A stretch of DNA of 64,000 bases from Begonia masoniana (GCA_022432975.1 CM039508.1:44357646-44421645); one strand, 5' to 3'; numbered from the stretch's first letter, positions 36,035 to 47,882 are shown. The notes: generated from the sequence alone by a model not told the origin. Numbers and translations: made by a program.

Positions 36035-36910
36035 GGGAAATTACCAAAAATGACCACAAACTACGTGTGTTTTCCGATTCCAACCACAAACAAAATTTTT
36101 TAACAATTCAAACCATCACGTATTGAAAATCTGCCAAATATAATCACGCTGGACAGACGGACGTGGATTGAGTCTGTCCAAACGTAATTTCGCCCAAACC
36201 CGGACGGACGAAAACAATTAGCGTCCGTCCCCAGTTTTTCGTTCAATCAAAATCTGCCACGTAGCCCATTCGGACTCTGTAAATCACCGTCTGTCCAGGT
36301 TAACTTAAAAATTTCCCAGACGGACGGTATATTTTCCTGTCCGTCCGATTGCCACATTTTTTCCATTATCGAATTAGGGCTCGGATTCTAACATTATTTA
36401 TGTTAAAACTTTAAGAAAATGAATCATAATTGATAAAGAAATTACCACAAACACTTTTTTTCGTAAATCTACGAAAAATTTGAAAGCTTCGAGTGAAAAG
36501 TCTAATTTCGTCGCCTTTTGTCGATGTTTTTGTCGCCGGTGAAAAATCCAACTTTCCATTTTTTGCTAGTTTTCAGACGCTTTTTGCGGACGGACGGGAA
36601 AATATACCGTCCATCCGGGAAATTTTTAAGTTAACCTGGACGGACGGTGATTTACAGAGTCCGAACGGGCTACGTGGGGACAACGTGGCAGATTTTGATT
36701 GAACGAAAAACTGGGGACGGACGCTAATTATTTCCGTCCGTCCGGGTTTGGGCCAAATTACGTCTGGACGGACTCAATCCACGTCCGTCCGTCCGGCGTG
36801 GTTATATTTGGCAGATTTTCAATACGTGATGGTTTGAATTGTTAAAAACTTTTGTTTGTGGTTGGAATCGGAAAACACACGTAGTTTATGGTCATTTTTG
36901 GTAATTTCCC
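36035..36910. mobile_element. Mutator-like (MULE-type) non-autonomous element with long TIRs
   Basis: Terminal inverted repeats of about 313 bp (36035-36347) and 324 bp (36587-36910) start GGGAAATTACCAAAAATGAC. A 10-bp duplication TTTCAAAGTC (36025-36034 and 36911-36920) flanks them. The empty site is visible at 3338 and 38838. The TIRs are dense in GGACGGACGG motifs. The 240-bp middle has no transposase. TIR length and 9-11-bp TSDs are typical of Mutator-like elements. Confidence 0.85.
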
Positions 36911-37110
36911 TTTCAAAGTCATTGCACCGTTTAGTTGATTTTGCAATGCATAACAACTAGTAAACTGCATAAATACCGAATATCATCAAAAGAATCCAAA
37001 ATAACAAATATTGATTCAATCCAAAGTTTTTATACTTCATTGAAAATTTACTCAAACATCTGCAAAAACCAACGGAAGTGGAAAATTAAATCAAAGGATA
37101 TATTACAATT

Positions 37111-37260
37111 CTAATGATTTGAGATCTGCTCAAACATGGTGACAACCCCAGCCATGGTCGGTCTGTTCGAAGGCTCTGTTTCGGGACACGTCATAGCCAT
37201 GACAAACACTCGGTTCATCTCTTTCATCGGAGATACTCTTCTCTCTTCTCCTCCGTCGCC
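37111..37260 (-). pseudogene. Kinase C-terminal stub 1
   Basis: On the minus strand the frame reads VSPMKEMNRVFVMAMTCPET, then EPSNRPTMAGVVTMFEQISN, and stops at 37111-37113. This is the subdomain XI region of a receptor-like kinase, with the invariant Arg in NRPTM. Nothing of the catalytic core is present nearby. A second copy lies at 59874-60030. The open frame on the + strand here is its shadow. Confidence 0.65.
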
Positions 37261-37440
37261 ATCTTTACCTATTCAGAAACACCCAACAAAAGTTTCTTTT
37301 CATGAAGATGATAATCTATACTGTTGAATTTCTGAATTTGGAAAACAGTCATTCTTATGTTCATATGAAGCTTGTTCAATTCTTATATTTTAATAATTCT
37401 ATTTACTGAATTTGGAAAACTGCCATTTTTATGTTCAGAT

Positions 37441-38505
37441 AAAGCTTGTTCAAGCCTTCTATGGCGACTTACCCATGTCACCAGCTTGGTTCCCTCTTCC
37501 ATGAATGCTTCGTCGCATCACACTTTAACTTAAATGACATAGACCAATTTGGAGCAATAATAATTGGGGAAGAAACTAGCTTCTCTTTCAGTTCTGTATA
37601 AGCTTTGCAACATGCTTCGTCAAAACATAATGTTGCATTATGCTCCACCGACGAACACAATGGTTTTGCAATCTTTGAAAATGCCCAAAAAAAGTTCATC
37701 CATTTTTTTGTTTTCGGTGGATGAAGCTTATCAATAACTTCATTTTTAGCTGAGCTCTGTCCACCTCAACTTCTTTTTTGGAAATTCGATGCGCCAACAC
37801 TATGCCTTCTGATACCATAAAATGACATGTTTCCCAACTAAACATGAGGTTTGTTTCAACACACATGTTAAAACTTGCTCCAAATGTTGTAAACATGTTT
37901 TAAATGACTCACCAACAATCTAAAAATCATCCCTAAATACCTCCGAGAATTGTTCCCCTATCAATAAAAGATAGTCATCATGTAAACATGTAAAAGTTGT
38001 CTTTTCTTGAACTCCAAGCGCAATGACAATATTTGATTGTAATCCGATTAACTATCTTATAAACAATAATATTCTTTACATGTAAGTCTGTCCGGGAGTT
38101 AAAATGATCATTCATTGTTGCCTGGTTAACATTTCAGTAATCCATACACATCCACTAACCTATAACTGTTCGGGTTAGGATCAACTCCTTTTGATTATTG
38201 GAAACCAACATCTTTACACATTTGTTTTGGGACACATTACACAAAGCTTACACAAGAACTATCCGATATTTTATAGATAATTGCAGCGTCAAGCCACTTG
38301 ATGATCTTCTTCTTTACCATGTCTTTCATAATTGGATTTAGTCGCTTTTGCTATTCAATTGAATTGTCATTATTTTGCTCCAATAAGATCTTATACGTAC
38401 AAATACTCAGACTAATTCGTTTTATATCATGGATGGTACAGCCTATTGCCTCTCTGAATCGTTTCAAGACTTTGGTCTGATGACTGTGAGCATTTCAGAT
38501 GATCG
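37441..38505 (-). mobile_element. Degenerate gypsy fragment, Athila-like
   Basis: The minus strand carries pieces of reverse transcriptase and RNase H: LAHRISKKEVEVDRAQLKMK near 37790-37730 and FSKIAKPLCSSVEHNATLCF to LKCDATKHS near 37680-37490. The stretch interrupts sequence that is continuous near 60180. No LTR or TSD was resolved. Confidence 0.55.
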
Positions 38506-38930
38506 AGAGAAACATATTTCAAGCGTGGAGGGAGTTGCTTAAACGTTAGTGAAGAGGCTTTGACAATTTGTGGTAACCAGCTTGTGATCTGTACAGATGT
38601 TCAAACTAATTGCTGATTTTTTAATAAAACTGTTTCGCTTCTTCTTCTTGATTTAGTCTTGATCGCCCTAAAGAAATTTACCAACTTGAAGAGATGTTCT
38701 TCGTGGATTTCTTCAGCATGTTTGGCCACTTGAAGTCAGTCCACCTGCTTTTAAGACCCTAAGGCTACAATCAATGAAATGACTAATAAGTCATGAGTCG
38801 GTGTCGTGTTTTGCAAACTAAACTTGACTTTTCAAAGTCATTGCACAAAGACTTGCTTAATCAATAATTCAAAAATCAAGTTCTTTTATCACTGTCATAA
38901 AATTTAAATGGATTGTGAAATTGGTTCGGG
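38506..38930. other. Duplicated spacer
   Basis: 38512-38650 matches 60187-60328. 38650-38930 matches 19330-19510 and 3178-3400. No gene is seen. Confidence 0.6.
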
Positions 38931-39110
38931 TGGGTTTAGTCTTCTAGAAGGATACCGAGAGCTTGACTCTTGTTGGTAGCTACTTGGATCAAACTTTCTT
39001 TTCATTACTTCCTTAAACATTTTCCAAGTAGAAATATTATCTTCACCATCTCTTTTCCTTCTTGCCAAAAGGTTGTCCCACCAATAACTAGCACGATCTT
39101 GATGGTACAC
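38904..39110 (-). mobile_element. Gypsy gag fragment
   Basis: The frame contains YHQDRASYWWDNLLARRKRD and WKMFKEVMKRKFDPSSY, typical of the gag capsid region of Ty3/gypsy elements. It is an isolated fragment and its parent element is not clear. Confidence 0.6.
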
Positions 39111-39460
39111 ATGTGGTTGTTTACTTATGATATGAATTGCTCATGCATCACAGTTTTCAAATTAGCATGAAAATGGATTTCTACACGTGTTTAAAAAAAT
39201 GAAATGAATGAACTTAATGAATGAATGTAATCTATTATCTGGTTACGCGAGGTGGGGTTCAGGCACGGCTGTTATGGGTGCGAGCGTGTACCCCCCCCCC
39301 CCCCGGTTAGGTGAAGAGGGCAGTCCGATCGCGGGATGTGTCCTCTCCATCTAATAGGCTTAGACCTCGGTGACATTCTGTCTGCGATGTAATGAAAAGA
39401 AAATGAGCATGATTTCTGAACTTCATACGCACTGCATGCATTTGCATTTACGAAACTTAC

Positions 39461-39548
39461 TGAGATTTCATTATCTCATATGTGTCTGTATGGTGTAGGT
39501 GATTTCGAGGAGACAAGTGAGGACGAGATCGTTCCTCCCGAGGAATGA
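39461..39548 (+). promoter_or_regulatory. L39 hairpin, acceptor-like site and acidic frame
   Basis: TGAGAT-TTCATT-ATCTCA (39461-39478) is a 6-bp hairpin. Twenty bases later comes GGTGTAG|G. The frame 39498-39548 reads GDFEETSEDEIVPPEE and stops. The donor half of the module is missing in this truncated LTR. Confidence 0.6.
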
Positions 39549-40079
39549 TGCAGTTGATGGAGAATGGTCGCGGGAGCGTGCTGGCGCAGTCGATGCTTGA
39601 ACTGACCTGTGGGGATGTACGTATGTATTTTGAGGATATTAGAGTGTTTTGGGTTAATGATGGATTAGTTAGATAAATTTGTATAGTCGAACATATTAGG
39701 GTGTTTGGTTCTGGTTAGCTGATAGATTGATGCACAAATGTTTTGGGTTACTGTTTTATAAAAATGTTTCGTTAAGGCTTTTGTTTAGATTTTATAGAAG
39801 TTTTTATTTGAATAGTTGGTGATTTGAAAACAGGAGGTAATGTTTAGTTTTTAAACGGATCCAATCAGTTCATTTTCGTGGAAACGTGTTTTGTTTTAAT
39901 TTTGTCTCAAGTTGATTTGGTTTTAGGATACGTTTGATTGGGTTAAGTTTTAATGATGATTATTGTGTTTGAGGGTATTGAAGTGTAGAAGGAAATGTCG
40001 AATTGTGATGTGTGTGTAGTTGGCGCAGGAGAAAATGAAAGAAAGAAAGAGGAAGGAAGAAGAAAATGGGAGAGGGAAG

Positions 40080-40210
40080 CAGAGGCGATGGCGATCGATC
40101 GCCTAGAGGTGGGGATCGATCGGCTCTTGATCGCCGCTCTCTGGAGAAATCCAGAGAGCGTGGTGATCGATCGCAACAAACTGTGGCGATCGATTGCCAC
40201 TGGCGTTTTG
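40080..40210. repeat. Palindrome cluster in L39
   Basis: It includes the perfect palindrome GGCGATCGATCGCC (40090-40103) and an 11-bp perfect hairpin CGCTCTCTGGA / TCCAGAGAGCG with a GAAA loop (40135-40160). GATCGATCG and GCGATCGATTGCC copies occur on both sides. Confidence 0.85.
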
Positions 40211-40445
40211 CAACAGGCGAATGTTCGCCCCTTGCGATCGCCACCACGTTTTAGGGATGAAAATCCCTTTTTGTCCCTCGGCCGATGCTTAATTGTTTTT
40301 AACTATTTTTAAATGTAAATTGTTTTTAAATGTTTTTAAGAAATTGTTTTAAGTTTTATTTCCGCTCGAACGTTAGGTTTAAAGTTTAGAGTATAAAATG
40401 AAAAATTTGTACGGTAATTGAAGGGTTAGGATAAGGGTCGTTACA

Positions 40446-42098
40446 TTGCTGTCGCTCCCATGTGGCTTCTTCAACACCATGATTTGTCCACAAGACCTTA
40501 ACCAATGAAATTTCTTTATTCCGCAGAGTCTTGACTGCAGATCCCATAATTCGAACAGGTTTCTCTTCATACATCAAAGTCGGCTCAATTTCGATATCCA
40601 CTGGCTTAACAACCTGTGTAGGATCCCGTATGCATTTTCTTAGCATTGACACATGGAAGACATTATAAACCTTTTCCAGTGATGGAGGCAATTATAATTT
40701 ATAAGTTGTACTGCCAATCCTTTCTAAGACAGTGAATGGTCCAATGAATCGCGGATTCAGCTTTCCCTTCTTGCCAAATCTTAGTACTCCTTTAAATGGT
40801 GAAATCTTTAGGAAGACTTCATCTCCAACAGCAAATTCAAGATCTCTTCTCCTTCGGTCTGCATAACTCTTCTGTCGGCTTTGTGCAGTTATCATTCTTT
40901 TCCTAATAATGGCAATTTTGTCTGACATCTGTTGTAAGACCTCGGGGCCTAGGATTTTTGCTACACCAACCTCATCTCAGTACAAGGGCGATCTGCACTT
41001 CCTGTCATATAATGCTTCATATGGTGTCATACCTATGGTGGACTGGTAACTATTGTTGTAAGAGAATTCAACCAGGGGTAGGTATTGACTTCATGATGTC
41101 TGAAACTCTAGCACACACGCCCTCAACATATCCTCAAGTAATTGAATTGTCCGTTCAGATTGTCCATCGGTTTGTGGGTGAAACGCAGTGCTGAAAGATA
41201 ACTTTGATCCTAATGTGCTCTGAAGACTCTGCCAGAATCTTGATGTGAATCTGGGATCACGATCGGATACAATAGATAAAGGGATCCCATGCAATCTGAT
41301 AATTTCTTGGACATACAGATCAGCAAGCTGGTCCATTGTGAAAGTCATCCTTACCGGTATAAAGTGAGCTGATTTCGTCATTCTGTCAACTACAACCCAA
41401 ATGCTATCATGACCTTTGGTTGTCTTTGGTAATGCTACCACAAAATCCATGGCAATATTTTCCCACTTCCATTCGGGGATCGGTAAGGGTTGAAGGGTAC
41501 CTCCCGGGCGTTGGTGTTCTGCCTTAACTTGTTGGCATATCAGACATGACTCTACAAACTTAGCCACATCCCTCTTCAAGTTTGGCCACCAATAATATAG
41601 TCTCAAATCCCTATACATCTTGGTGCTACCAGGATGTACAGAAAAAGGAGATGAGTGAGCCTCAGCCAAGATCAACTCATGTAATTCTTTATCTCTTGGA
41701 ATGTACCATCGATTTCTAAATCTTAAAATACCATTATTGGAGAGACTAAACTCAGAGGGGGCGTCTTTTAATTTACTCATCATACTAATATTCTCCTTTG
41801 AATCCTTATGTTGTGCCTCCTTAATCTTATCCAATATAGTTGGTCGAATGGTTAAATCAGCAAGTAAAACTGACAACTCGGGAACTATTTCCAATTCAAA
41901 CTTCTGAACTTCCATCTTCAAGGGTATAGACATGGCTAACACTGCAGGCTGCATTGTCTTTGACATTCTGCTTAACGCATCGGCTACAGCATTAGCCTTA
42001 CTCGGGTGGTACTTAATCTCAAAGTCATAATCCTTAACAAATTCCAACCAACGTCTCTGTCTCATGTTTAATTCCTTTTGAGTGAAGAGATACTTCAA
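40446..42098 (-). pseudogene. Gypsy integrase region with chromodomain-like tail, broken
   Basis: The zinc-binding part lies near 41650-41540 ([27 protein letters not shown]). The catalytic core follows ([55 protein letters not shown]). TGA at 41091-41093 and at 40977-40979 each replace a Trp. The frame continues through MSDKIAIIRKRM (40928) and breaks near 40691. The tail VKVLWTNHGVEEATWERQ marks a chromovirus-type end, cut off at 40446. It would join cDNA to host DNA in the nucleus if intact. Confidence 0.75.
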
Positions 42099-43898
42099 GC
42101 TCTTGTGGTCAGAAAATATTTCACACTGCTATCCATACAAATAGTGTCTCCAAATTTTCAATGCAAAGACAACAGCAGCTAATTCCAAATCATGAGTGGG
42201 GTAATTCTGTTCATAACTCTTCAACTGCCTGGAGGCATATGCCACAACCTTGCCTCCTTTTATCAAGACACACCCCATACCAACTTTAGAAGCGTCACAA
42301 TAGACACTGAACTTTCCTTCCTCAACTGGGAGTGTCAAAAGAGGGGCTGTTGTCAACTTCAGTTTCAATGTTTGGAAGATATCTTCACAAGCTCCAGTCC
42401 AGGAATACCTAGTATCCTTCTTTGTTAAACTAGTCAAAGGCTTGGCTATTATGGAAAATCCTTTGATGAACTTTCTGTAATAGCCTGCTAATCCAAGAAA
42501 ACTGTGAACCTCACTGACATTCCTTGGCTGTGACCAATCCTTCACTGCCTGAATTTTGGTTGGATATACTGATATGCCCTCAGCAGAAATAACATGGCCT
42601 AGAAAGTTAACCTTATCCAACCAGAACTCACATTTGGACAACTTAGCGTAGAGTTGTTGCTGTTTTAAGGTTGACAAAACTATCCTCAAATGTTCTGCAT
42701 GGTCAGCCCTAGTCCGTGAGTATATTAGGATGTCATCTATGAACACGATCACAAACTTATCTAAACACTCATGAAACACTCTATTCATCAAGTCCATAAA
42801 AGCGGCAGGTGCATTTGTCAAGCCAAATGACATTACAAGAAATTCATAGTGTCCATAACGGGTTCTGAATGCTGTCTTAGGTATATCATTCTCCTTAACC
42901 TTCAATTGGTAGTAACCCGAACGCAAGTCAATTTTCGAAAATACCTTGGCTCCTTGCAACTGGTCAAACAAGTCATCAATCCGGGGCAAGGGGTACCTAT
43001 TCTTAATTGTCAACTTGTTCAGTTCCCTGTAATCTATGCACATTCTAAGGGAACCGTCTTTTTTCTTAACAAATAGGACAGGTGCACCCCAGGGAGAACT
43101 ACTAGGGCGTATAAATCCCTTGTCAACTAATTCCTGCAGTTGGACTTTTAATTCCTTCAGTTCAACAGATGTCATGCGATAAGGGTTCTTAGACACAGGT
43201 AATGTCTTGGGATATGTATCAATTACAAACTCAATTTCTCTATCAGGTGGTATCCCAAGCAGATCATCCATAAATACTTCGGGAAAATCTCGGACTATAG
43301 AAATATCTTGTAGTTCTACTTTGTTCTTCACCCGAACATCGACTACACTAGCTAGATAACTCTCACAGCCACCTTTTAATAACCGTTGAGTCTCTAGTGA
43401 GGATATAATCGGTATTTTACTTCTTTTTGGGATAGCTTGGAATGTATACCAATCTCCATTCGGGGGTTGGAAATCAACCAAACCAGACCTACAACTTATT
43501 GTGGCATAGTGTCTGAATAACCAATCCATCCCTAGTATAACTTCATACCCCTTCATGTCAATTACAATCAGTTCTACATATAACTTCTTATCTCCTACAG
43601 ACACAATGTCACCTTTCACTATCTATTCAGAATACAAGGATTTTCCTGACAGTAGCATGACGCTATATGGCCTATCGGCTGGTAAGAATTCTAACTTATG
43701 CTTACACATAAACAGGGTTGCTATGAATGAGTGTGTGGCTCCCGTGTCTATAAGTGTATAAGCAGAAATACCACAGATCATAATTGTATCTTTTATGACC
43801 GTATGCTGTACGGCATCCTCATCTTCCATCAAAGCAAAGACTCTGGGCATTACACTTACTCGATTTAGATCTGGTGGCATTGGGCAATCTTTGACCAT
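42099..43898 (-). pseudogene. Gypsy protease, reverse transcriptase and RNase H, broken
   Basis: The protease site is DTGATHSFIA (near 43745). After a TAG near 43621 the frame 43619-42129 is long and open: reverse transcriptase with [33 protein letters not shown] and the [12 protein letters not shown] box, then RNase H with [16 protein letters not shown] and [24 protein letters not shown] near 42127 separates it from the DHKSLKY part. The 496-codon open stretch shows that decay is recent or patchy. Confidence 0.8.
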
Positions 43899-44831
43899 GT
43901 GACCAATCTTGTCACATCTATAGCAACGTCCCGAGTATAGTTTGCATTCCCCATGGGGATTCTTCTGGCAGGTAGACTATAGCGGAGCTAATGGTCGTTT
44001 TCCTTTTCCTTGGTCATCATTTGGATTGAAGGGTTTCTTTATACCTTGCTGTTGTTGTTGTGGTCCCCTGTTCTGTTGCGGTTGCCATCCTCTGTTCTGA
44101 CGCGGTGGCGGCTGGGCTTCCTTAGTGAACTTCCTTGGCAGCTCACGCTGTGCATATGTCATTATTTCAACCTCCTCCATTTCCAAAGCCTTAGCCGTCA
44201 CTTCAGCATATGGTACATTATGTATTCCAGCAGTCTTTACTCTCATGTACAAACTCGGTTTTAGCCCTTGTACAAATTGATGGATCTTGTCTTCATCATC
44301 TTCTACTAGTCGGGGTGCAAACCGAGACAAGGCCTCAAACCTGCATATGTAATCCGTCACAGAGCCAGTTTGACGCAAATTCATGAACTCCTTCTTCTTG
44401 CTGGCCCGAACAGTCCTATTGAAATACTTATCAAAGAAAGCAGTCTTAAACATTTCTCAGGTCATAGCTCCTGCATTAATGGTGCTCTGGATTGTGTCCC
44501 ACCAATGCCTTGCACTCAGTTCCAAATTAAAGACAGCATAAGTGACCCTATCTCCTTCATCAACCTCTGCGTACTTGAACATGTCCTCCATTTTCCGAAT
44601 TCATTCCTCAGCATAAACAGGATCTGAAACTTGACCATTAAATATTGGGGGTCTAAGTCTATGGAAGCGCTCGCCACCATGAACATGGTTTGCATTAGAG
44701 CTAAAGTTCCCTTGCTCTTCCCTGGTGGTCACAAGCTGCTCGATTTGGCGTGATTGGCGTATAACCAACTCCGTTAGCTGAGCAATAGTGGTACTATCCA
44801 CATTGTCTTCTCTCTGTTGACCTCTCACCAT
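43899..44831 (-). pseudogene. Gypsy gag, broken
   Basis: The start MVRGQQREDNVDS lies at 44831. The capsid part reads HRLRPPIFNGQVSDPVYAEE, TGA (44601-44603), then on to a second TGA (44457-44459) before EMFKTAFFDKYFNR. Both TGA codons replace a Trp conserved in the family. A glutamine-rich linker follows. A TAG near 43978 precedes the CCHC knuckle CYRCDKIGHMVKDC (about 43923-43882). Confidence 0.75.
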
Positions 44832-44976
44832 TTTGGGATTCCTAAGAAAATAATCATAACATATCTTAACTTAATGACATTACTAAAATCATAAACACTT
44901 ACAGTTGTTGGAGTGTACTCAGGTGGCAATATGTGCTGGAAGGCAGTCTGCAGAATCGATTTTAGAACCCGGTTTT

Positions 44977-44988
44977 GCTCTGATACCA
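44977..44988 (-). other. Primer-binding site of the gypsy element
   Basis: The minus strand reads TGGTATCAGAGC, the usual complement of the plant initiator tRNA-Met 3' end, four bases inside the LTR end. Confidence 0.85.
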
Positions 44989-44992
44989 TAAT

Positions 44993-45421
44993 TGTAACGA
45001 CCCCAGTAGGGCCGAGACATAATTCGTGACTTTCTAAATCTGAAACATCAAATCCTAGCTGAAAACAGAGCTCTAAATAACTACCCGGCAACTACATTGT
45101 CTAAATCTTACCTCGAATGTGGGTTATCGGAGTGGAGACTGGAAAAATCGATCGCCAATGAGGGGGTCGCCGGTAGAGAGAGAGAGCTCTTGAGAGCGAG
45201 GAAATCGCAGAGGGAATGTTGGCTACAGTGAGGTTTTAGTGAGGTTTAAGAGTTTCCATTTTCTATTTATATCAAATAAATTTCTCTTTAATTACCATTC
45301 TGTCATCACACAAATAGAATCCAATAAGCTTTGGCATTGAAAATATTAAGCAAAAAGGTTAAATAAAGAGGTGATAGTTAATTCCGTTAAAATCACCTGG
45401 CTGAAAATGTCGTGTGTTACA
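44993..45421 (-). repeat. 5' LTR of the gypsy element
   Basis: On the minus strand it starts TGTAACACACGACATTTTC and ends GGGGTCGTTACA. Its position next to the primer-binding site fixes its identity. It lacks the hairpin and acceptor module of the long LTRs. Confidence 0.75.
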
Positions 45422-45558
45422 GTGTACCCCTACTGCGCCAGTTCCCCTATAAGCCTCACTTATACCCCCATGACAGATAAAAATAATGTTCTATAATATC
45501 ATTGTATTTCTAAAAATTCATGCATAGCATATGCATCACTGCATTTTTATGTTCTTAC

Positions 45559-45641
45559 TAAGCTTTAAGCTCATAGTTAAACTCCCTGATGTAGGTACAG
45601 AACCCGTGGATGATGATTTTGTGCCTCAGTCCGACAAATAG
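45559..45641 (+). promoter_or_regulatory. L45 hairpin, acceptor-like site and acidic frame
   Basis: TAAGC-TTTAA-GCTCA (45559-45573) keeps four of five pairs. Twenty-one bases later comes GATGTAG|G. The frame 45594-45641 reads GTEPVDDDFVPQSDK and stops. Confidence 0.55.
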
Positions 45642-45882
45642 GTGGTTGGTGGCATGCTTTCGGGGGTGATTGCGGCAGCCAGACAAATTTCTGACCCGAG
45701 AGAGTGAAGTTTTTAAGTAAAGTTCATGTCTGTAAACTCTGTTGGGATTCTTGTGTTTTTATTTTAAAACTCTGTTGGGAACTCTGTTGGGATTTTTATA
45801 ATGTATAGGTTTTAGTGTTTAAGTTTTTAAACCTCTGTAATTGACAGTTGTATATATTTTTGGAAACATTCTGGAACTATTT

Positions 45883-47882
45883 AACGTCCAAAGTCTGCCT
45901 GTTATTTTAACGTCCAAAGTCTGCCTGTTATTTTAACGTCCAAAGTCTGCCTGTTATTTTAACGTCCAAAGTCTGCCTGTTATTTTAACGTCCAAAGTCT
46001 GCCTGTTATTTTAACGTCCAAAGTCTGCCTGTTATTTTAACGTCCAAAGTCTGCCTGTTATTTTAACGTCCAAAGTCTGCCTGTTATTTTAACGTCCAAA
46101 GTCTGCCTGTTATTTTAACGTCCAAAGTCTGCCTGTTATTTTAACGTCCAAAGTCTGCCTGTTATTTTAACGTCCAAAGTCTGCCTGTTATTTTAACGTC
46201 CAAAGTCTGCCTGTTATTTTAACGTCCAAAGTCTGCCTGTTATTTTAACGTCCAAAGTCTGCCTGTTATTTTAACGTCCAAAGTCTGCCTGTTATTTTAA
46301 CGTCCAAAGTCTGCCTGTTATTTTAACGTCCAAAGTCTGCCTGTTATTTTAACGTCCAAAGTCTGCCTGTTATTTTAACGTCCAAAGTCTGCCTGTTATT
46401 TTAACGTCCAAAGTCTGCCTGTTATTTTAACGTCCAAAGTCTGCCTGTTATTTTAACGTCCAAAGTCTGCCTGTTATTTTAACGTCCAAAGTCTGCCTGT
46501 TATTTTAACGTCCAAAGTCTGCCTGTTATTTTAACGTCCAAAGTCTGCCTGTTATTTTAACGTCCAAAGTCTGCCTGTTATTTTAACGTCCAAAGTCTGC
46601 CTGTTATTTTAACGTCCAAAGTCTGCCTGTTATTTTAACGTCCAAAGTCTGCCTGTTATTTTAACGTCCAAAGTCTGCCTGTTATTTTAACGTCCAAAGT
46701 CTGCCTGTTATTTTAACGTCCAAAGTCTGCCTGTTATTTTAACGTCCAAAGTCTGCCTGTTATTTTAACGTCCAAAGTCTGCCTGTTATTTTAACGTCCA
46801 AAGTCTGCCTGTTATTTTAACGTCCAAAGTCTGCCTGTTATTTTAACGTCCAAAGTCTGCCTGTTATTTTAACGTCCAAAGTCTGCCTGTTATTTTAACG
46901 TCCAAAGTCTGCCTGTTATTTTAACGTCCAAAGTCTGCCTGTTATTTTAACGTCCAAAGTCTGCCTGTTATTTTAACGTCCAAAGTCTGCCTGTTATTTT
47001 AACGTCCAAAGTCTGCCTGTTATTTTAACGTCCAAAGTCTGCCTGTTATTTTAACGTCCAAAGTCTGCCTGTTATTTTAACGTCCAAAGTCTGCCTGTTA
47101 TTTTAACGTCCAAAGTCTGCCTGTTATTTTAACGTCCAAAGTCTGCCTGTTATTTTAACGTCCAAAGTCTGCCTGTTATTTTAACGTCCAAAGTCTGCCT
47201 GTTATTTTAACGTCCAAAGTCTGCCTGTTATTTTAACGTCCAAAGTCTGCCTGTTATTTTAACGTCCAAAGTCTGCCTGTTATTTTAACGTCCAAAGTCT
47301 GCCTGTTATTTTAACGTCCAAAGTCTGCCTGTTATTTTAACGTCCAAAGTCTGCCTGTTATTTTAACGTCCAAAGTCTGCCTGTTATTTTAACGTCCAAA
47401 GTCTGCCTGTTATTTTAACGTCCAAAGTCTGCCTGTTATTTTAACGTCCAAAGTCTGCCTGTTATTTTAACGTCCAAAGTCTGCCTGTTATTTTAACGTC
47501 CAAAGTCTGCCTGTTATTTTAACGTCCAAAGTCTGCCTGTTATTTTAACGTCCAAAGTCTGCCTGTTATTTTAACGTCCAAAGTCTGCCTGTTATTTTAA
47601 CGTCCAAAGTCTGCCTGTTATTTTAACGTCCAAAGTCTGCCTGTTATTTTAACGTCCAAAGTCTGCCTGTTATTTTAACGTCCAAAGTCTGCCTGTTATT
47701 TTAACGTCCAAAGTCTGCCTGTTATTTTAACGTCCAAAGTCTGCCTGTTATTTTAACGTCCAAAGTCTGCCTGTTATTTTAACGTCCAAAGTCTGCCTGT
47801 TATTTTAACGTCCAAAGTCTGCCTGTTATTTTAACGTCCAAAGTCTGCCTGTTATTTTAACGTCCAAAGTCTGCCTGTTATT
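45883..47882. repeat. Homogeneous 26-bp minisatellite
   Basis: There are 76 complete 26-bp units starting AACGTCCAAAGTCTGCC, plus a partial one from 47859. The printed lines repeat exactly every 780 bases, and I saw no variant unit between 45883 and 47858. The open frames read from the array are artefacts of its periodicity. Confidence 0.95.

Larger units (their letters stand above)
39133..40445 (+). repeat. 3' part of a long LTR, L39
   Basis: It ends AAGGGTCGTTACA. It carries the hairpin, acceptor-like site and acidic frame at 39461-39548 and a palindrome-rich segment at 40080-40205. A run of 14 C lies near 39291. Its end cuts the gypsy integrase frame at 40446. The LTR start is missing and the left boundary is approximate. 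Confidence 0.55.
40446..45421 (-). mobile_element. Tekay-like Ty3/gypsy retrotransposon, 3'-truncated
   Basis: On the minus strand it has a 429-bp 5' LTR (45421-44993), a tRNA-iMet-type primer site (44988-44977), gag, protease, reverse transcriptase, RNase H, integrase and the start of a C-terminal chromodomain-like segment (NHGVEEATWER). It stops at 40446, where L39 begins. The 3' LTR is missing. The coding region has several stops, four of them TGA in place of a conserved Trp. Confidence 0.8.

Noticed and set aside
37136..37327. Plus-strand 63-codon frame, with a homologue at 59898-60095
   Set aside because: The conserved text is on the minus strand (kinase C-terminus ending ..TMFEQISNH); the plus frame is its shadow.
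44977..44988. tRNA gene
   Set aside because: Only the 12-base primer-binding match is present, no cloverleaf.
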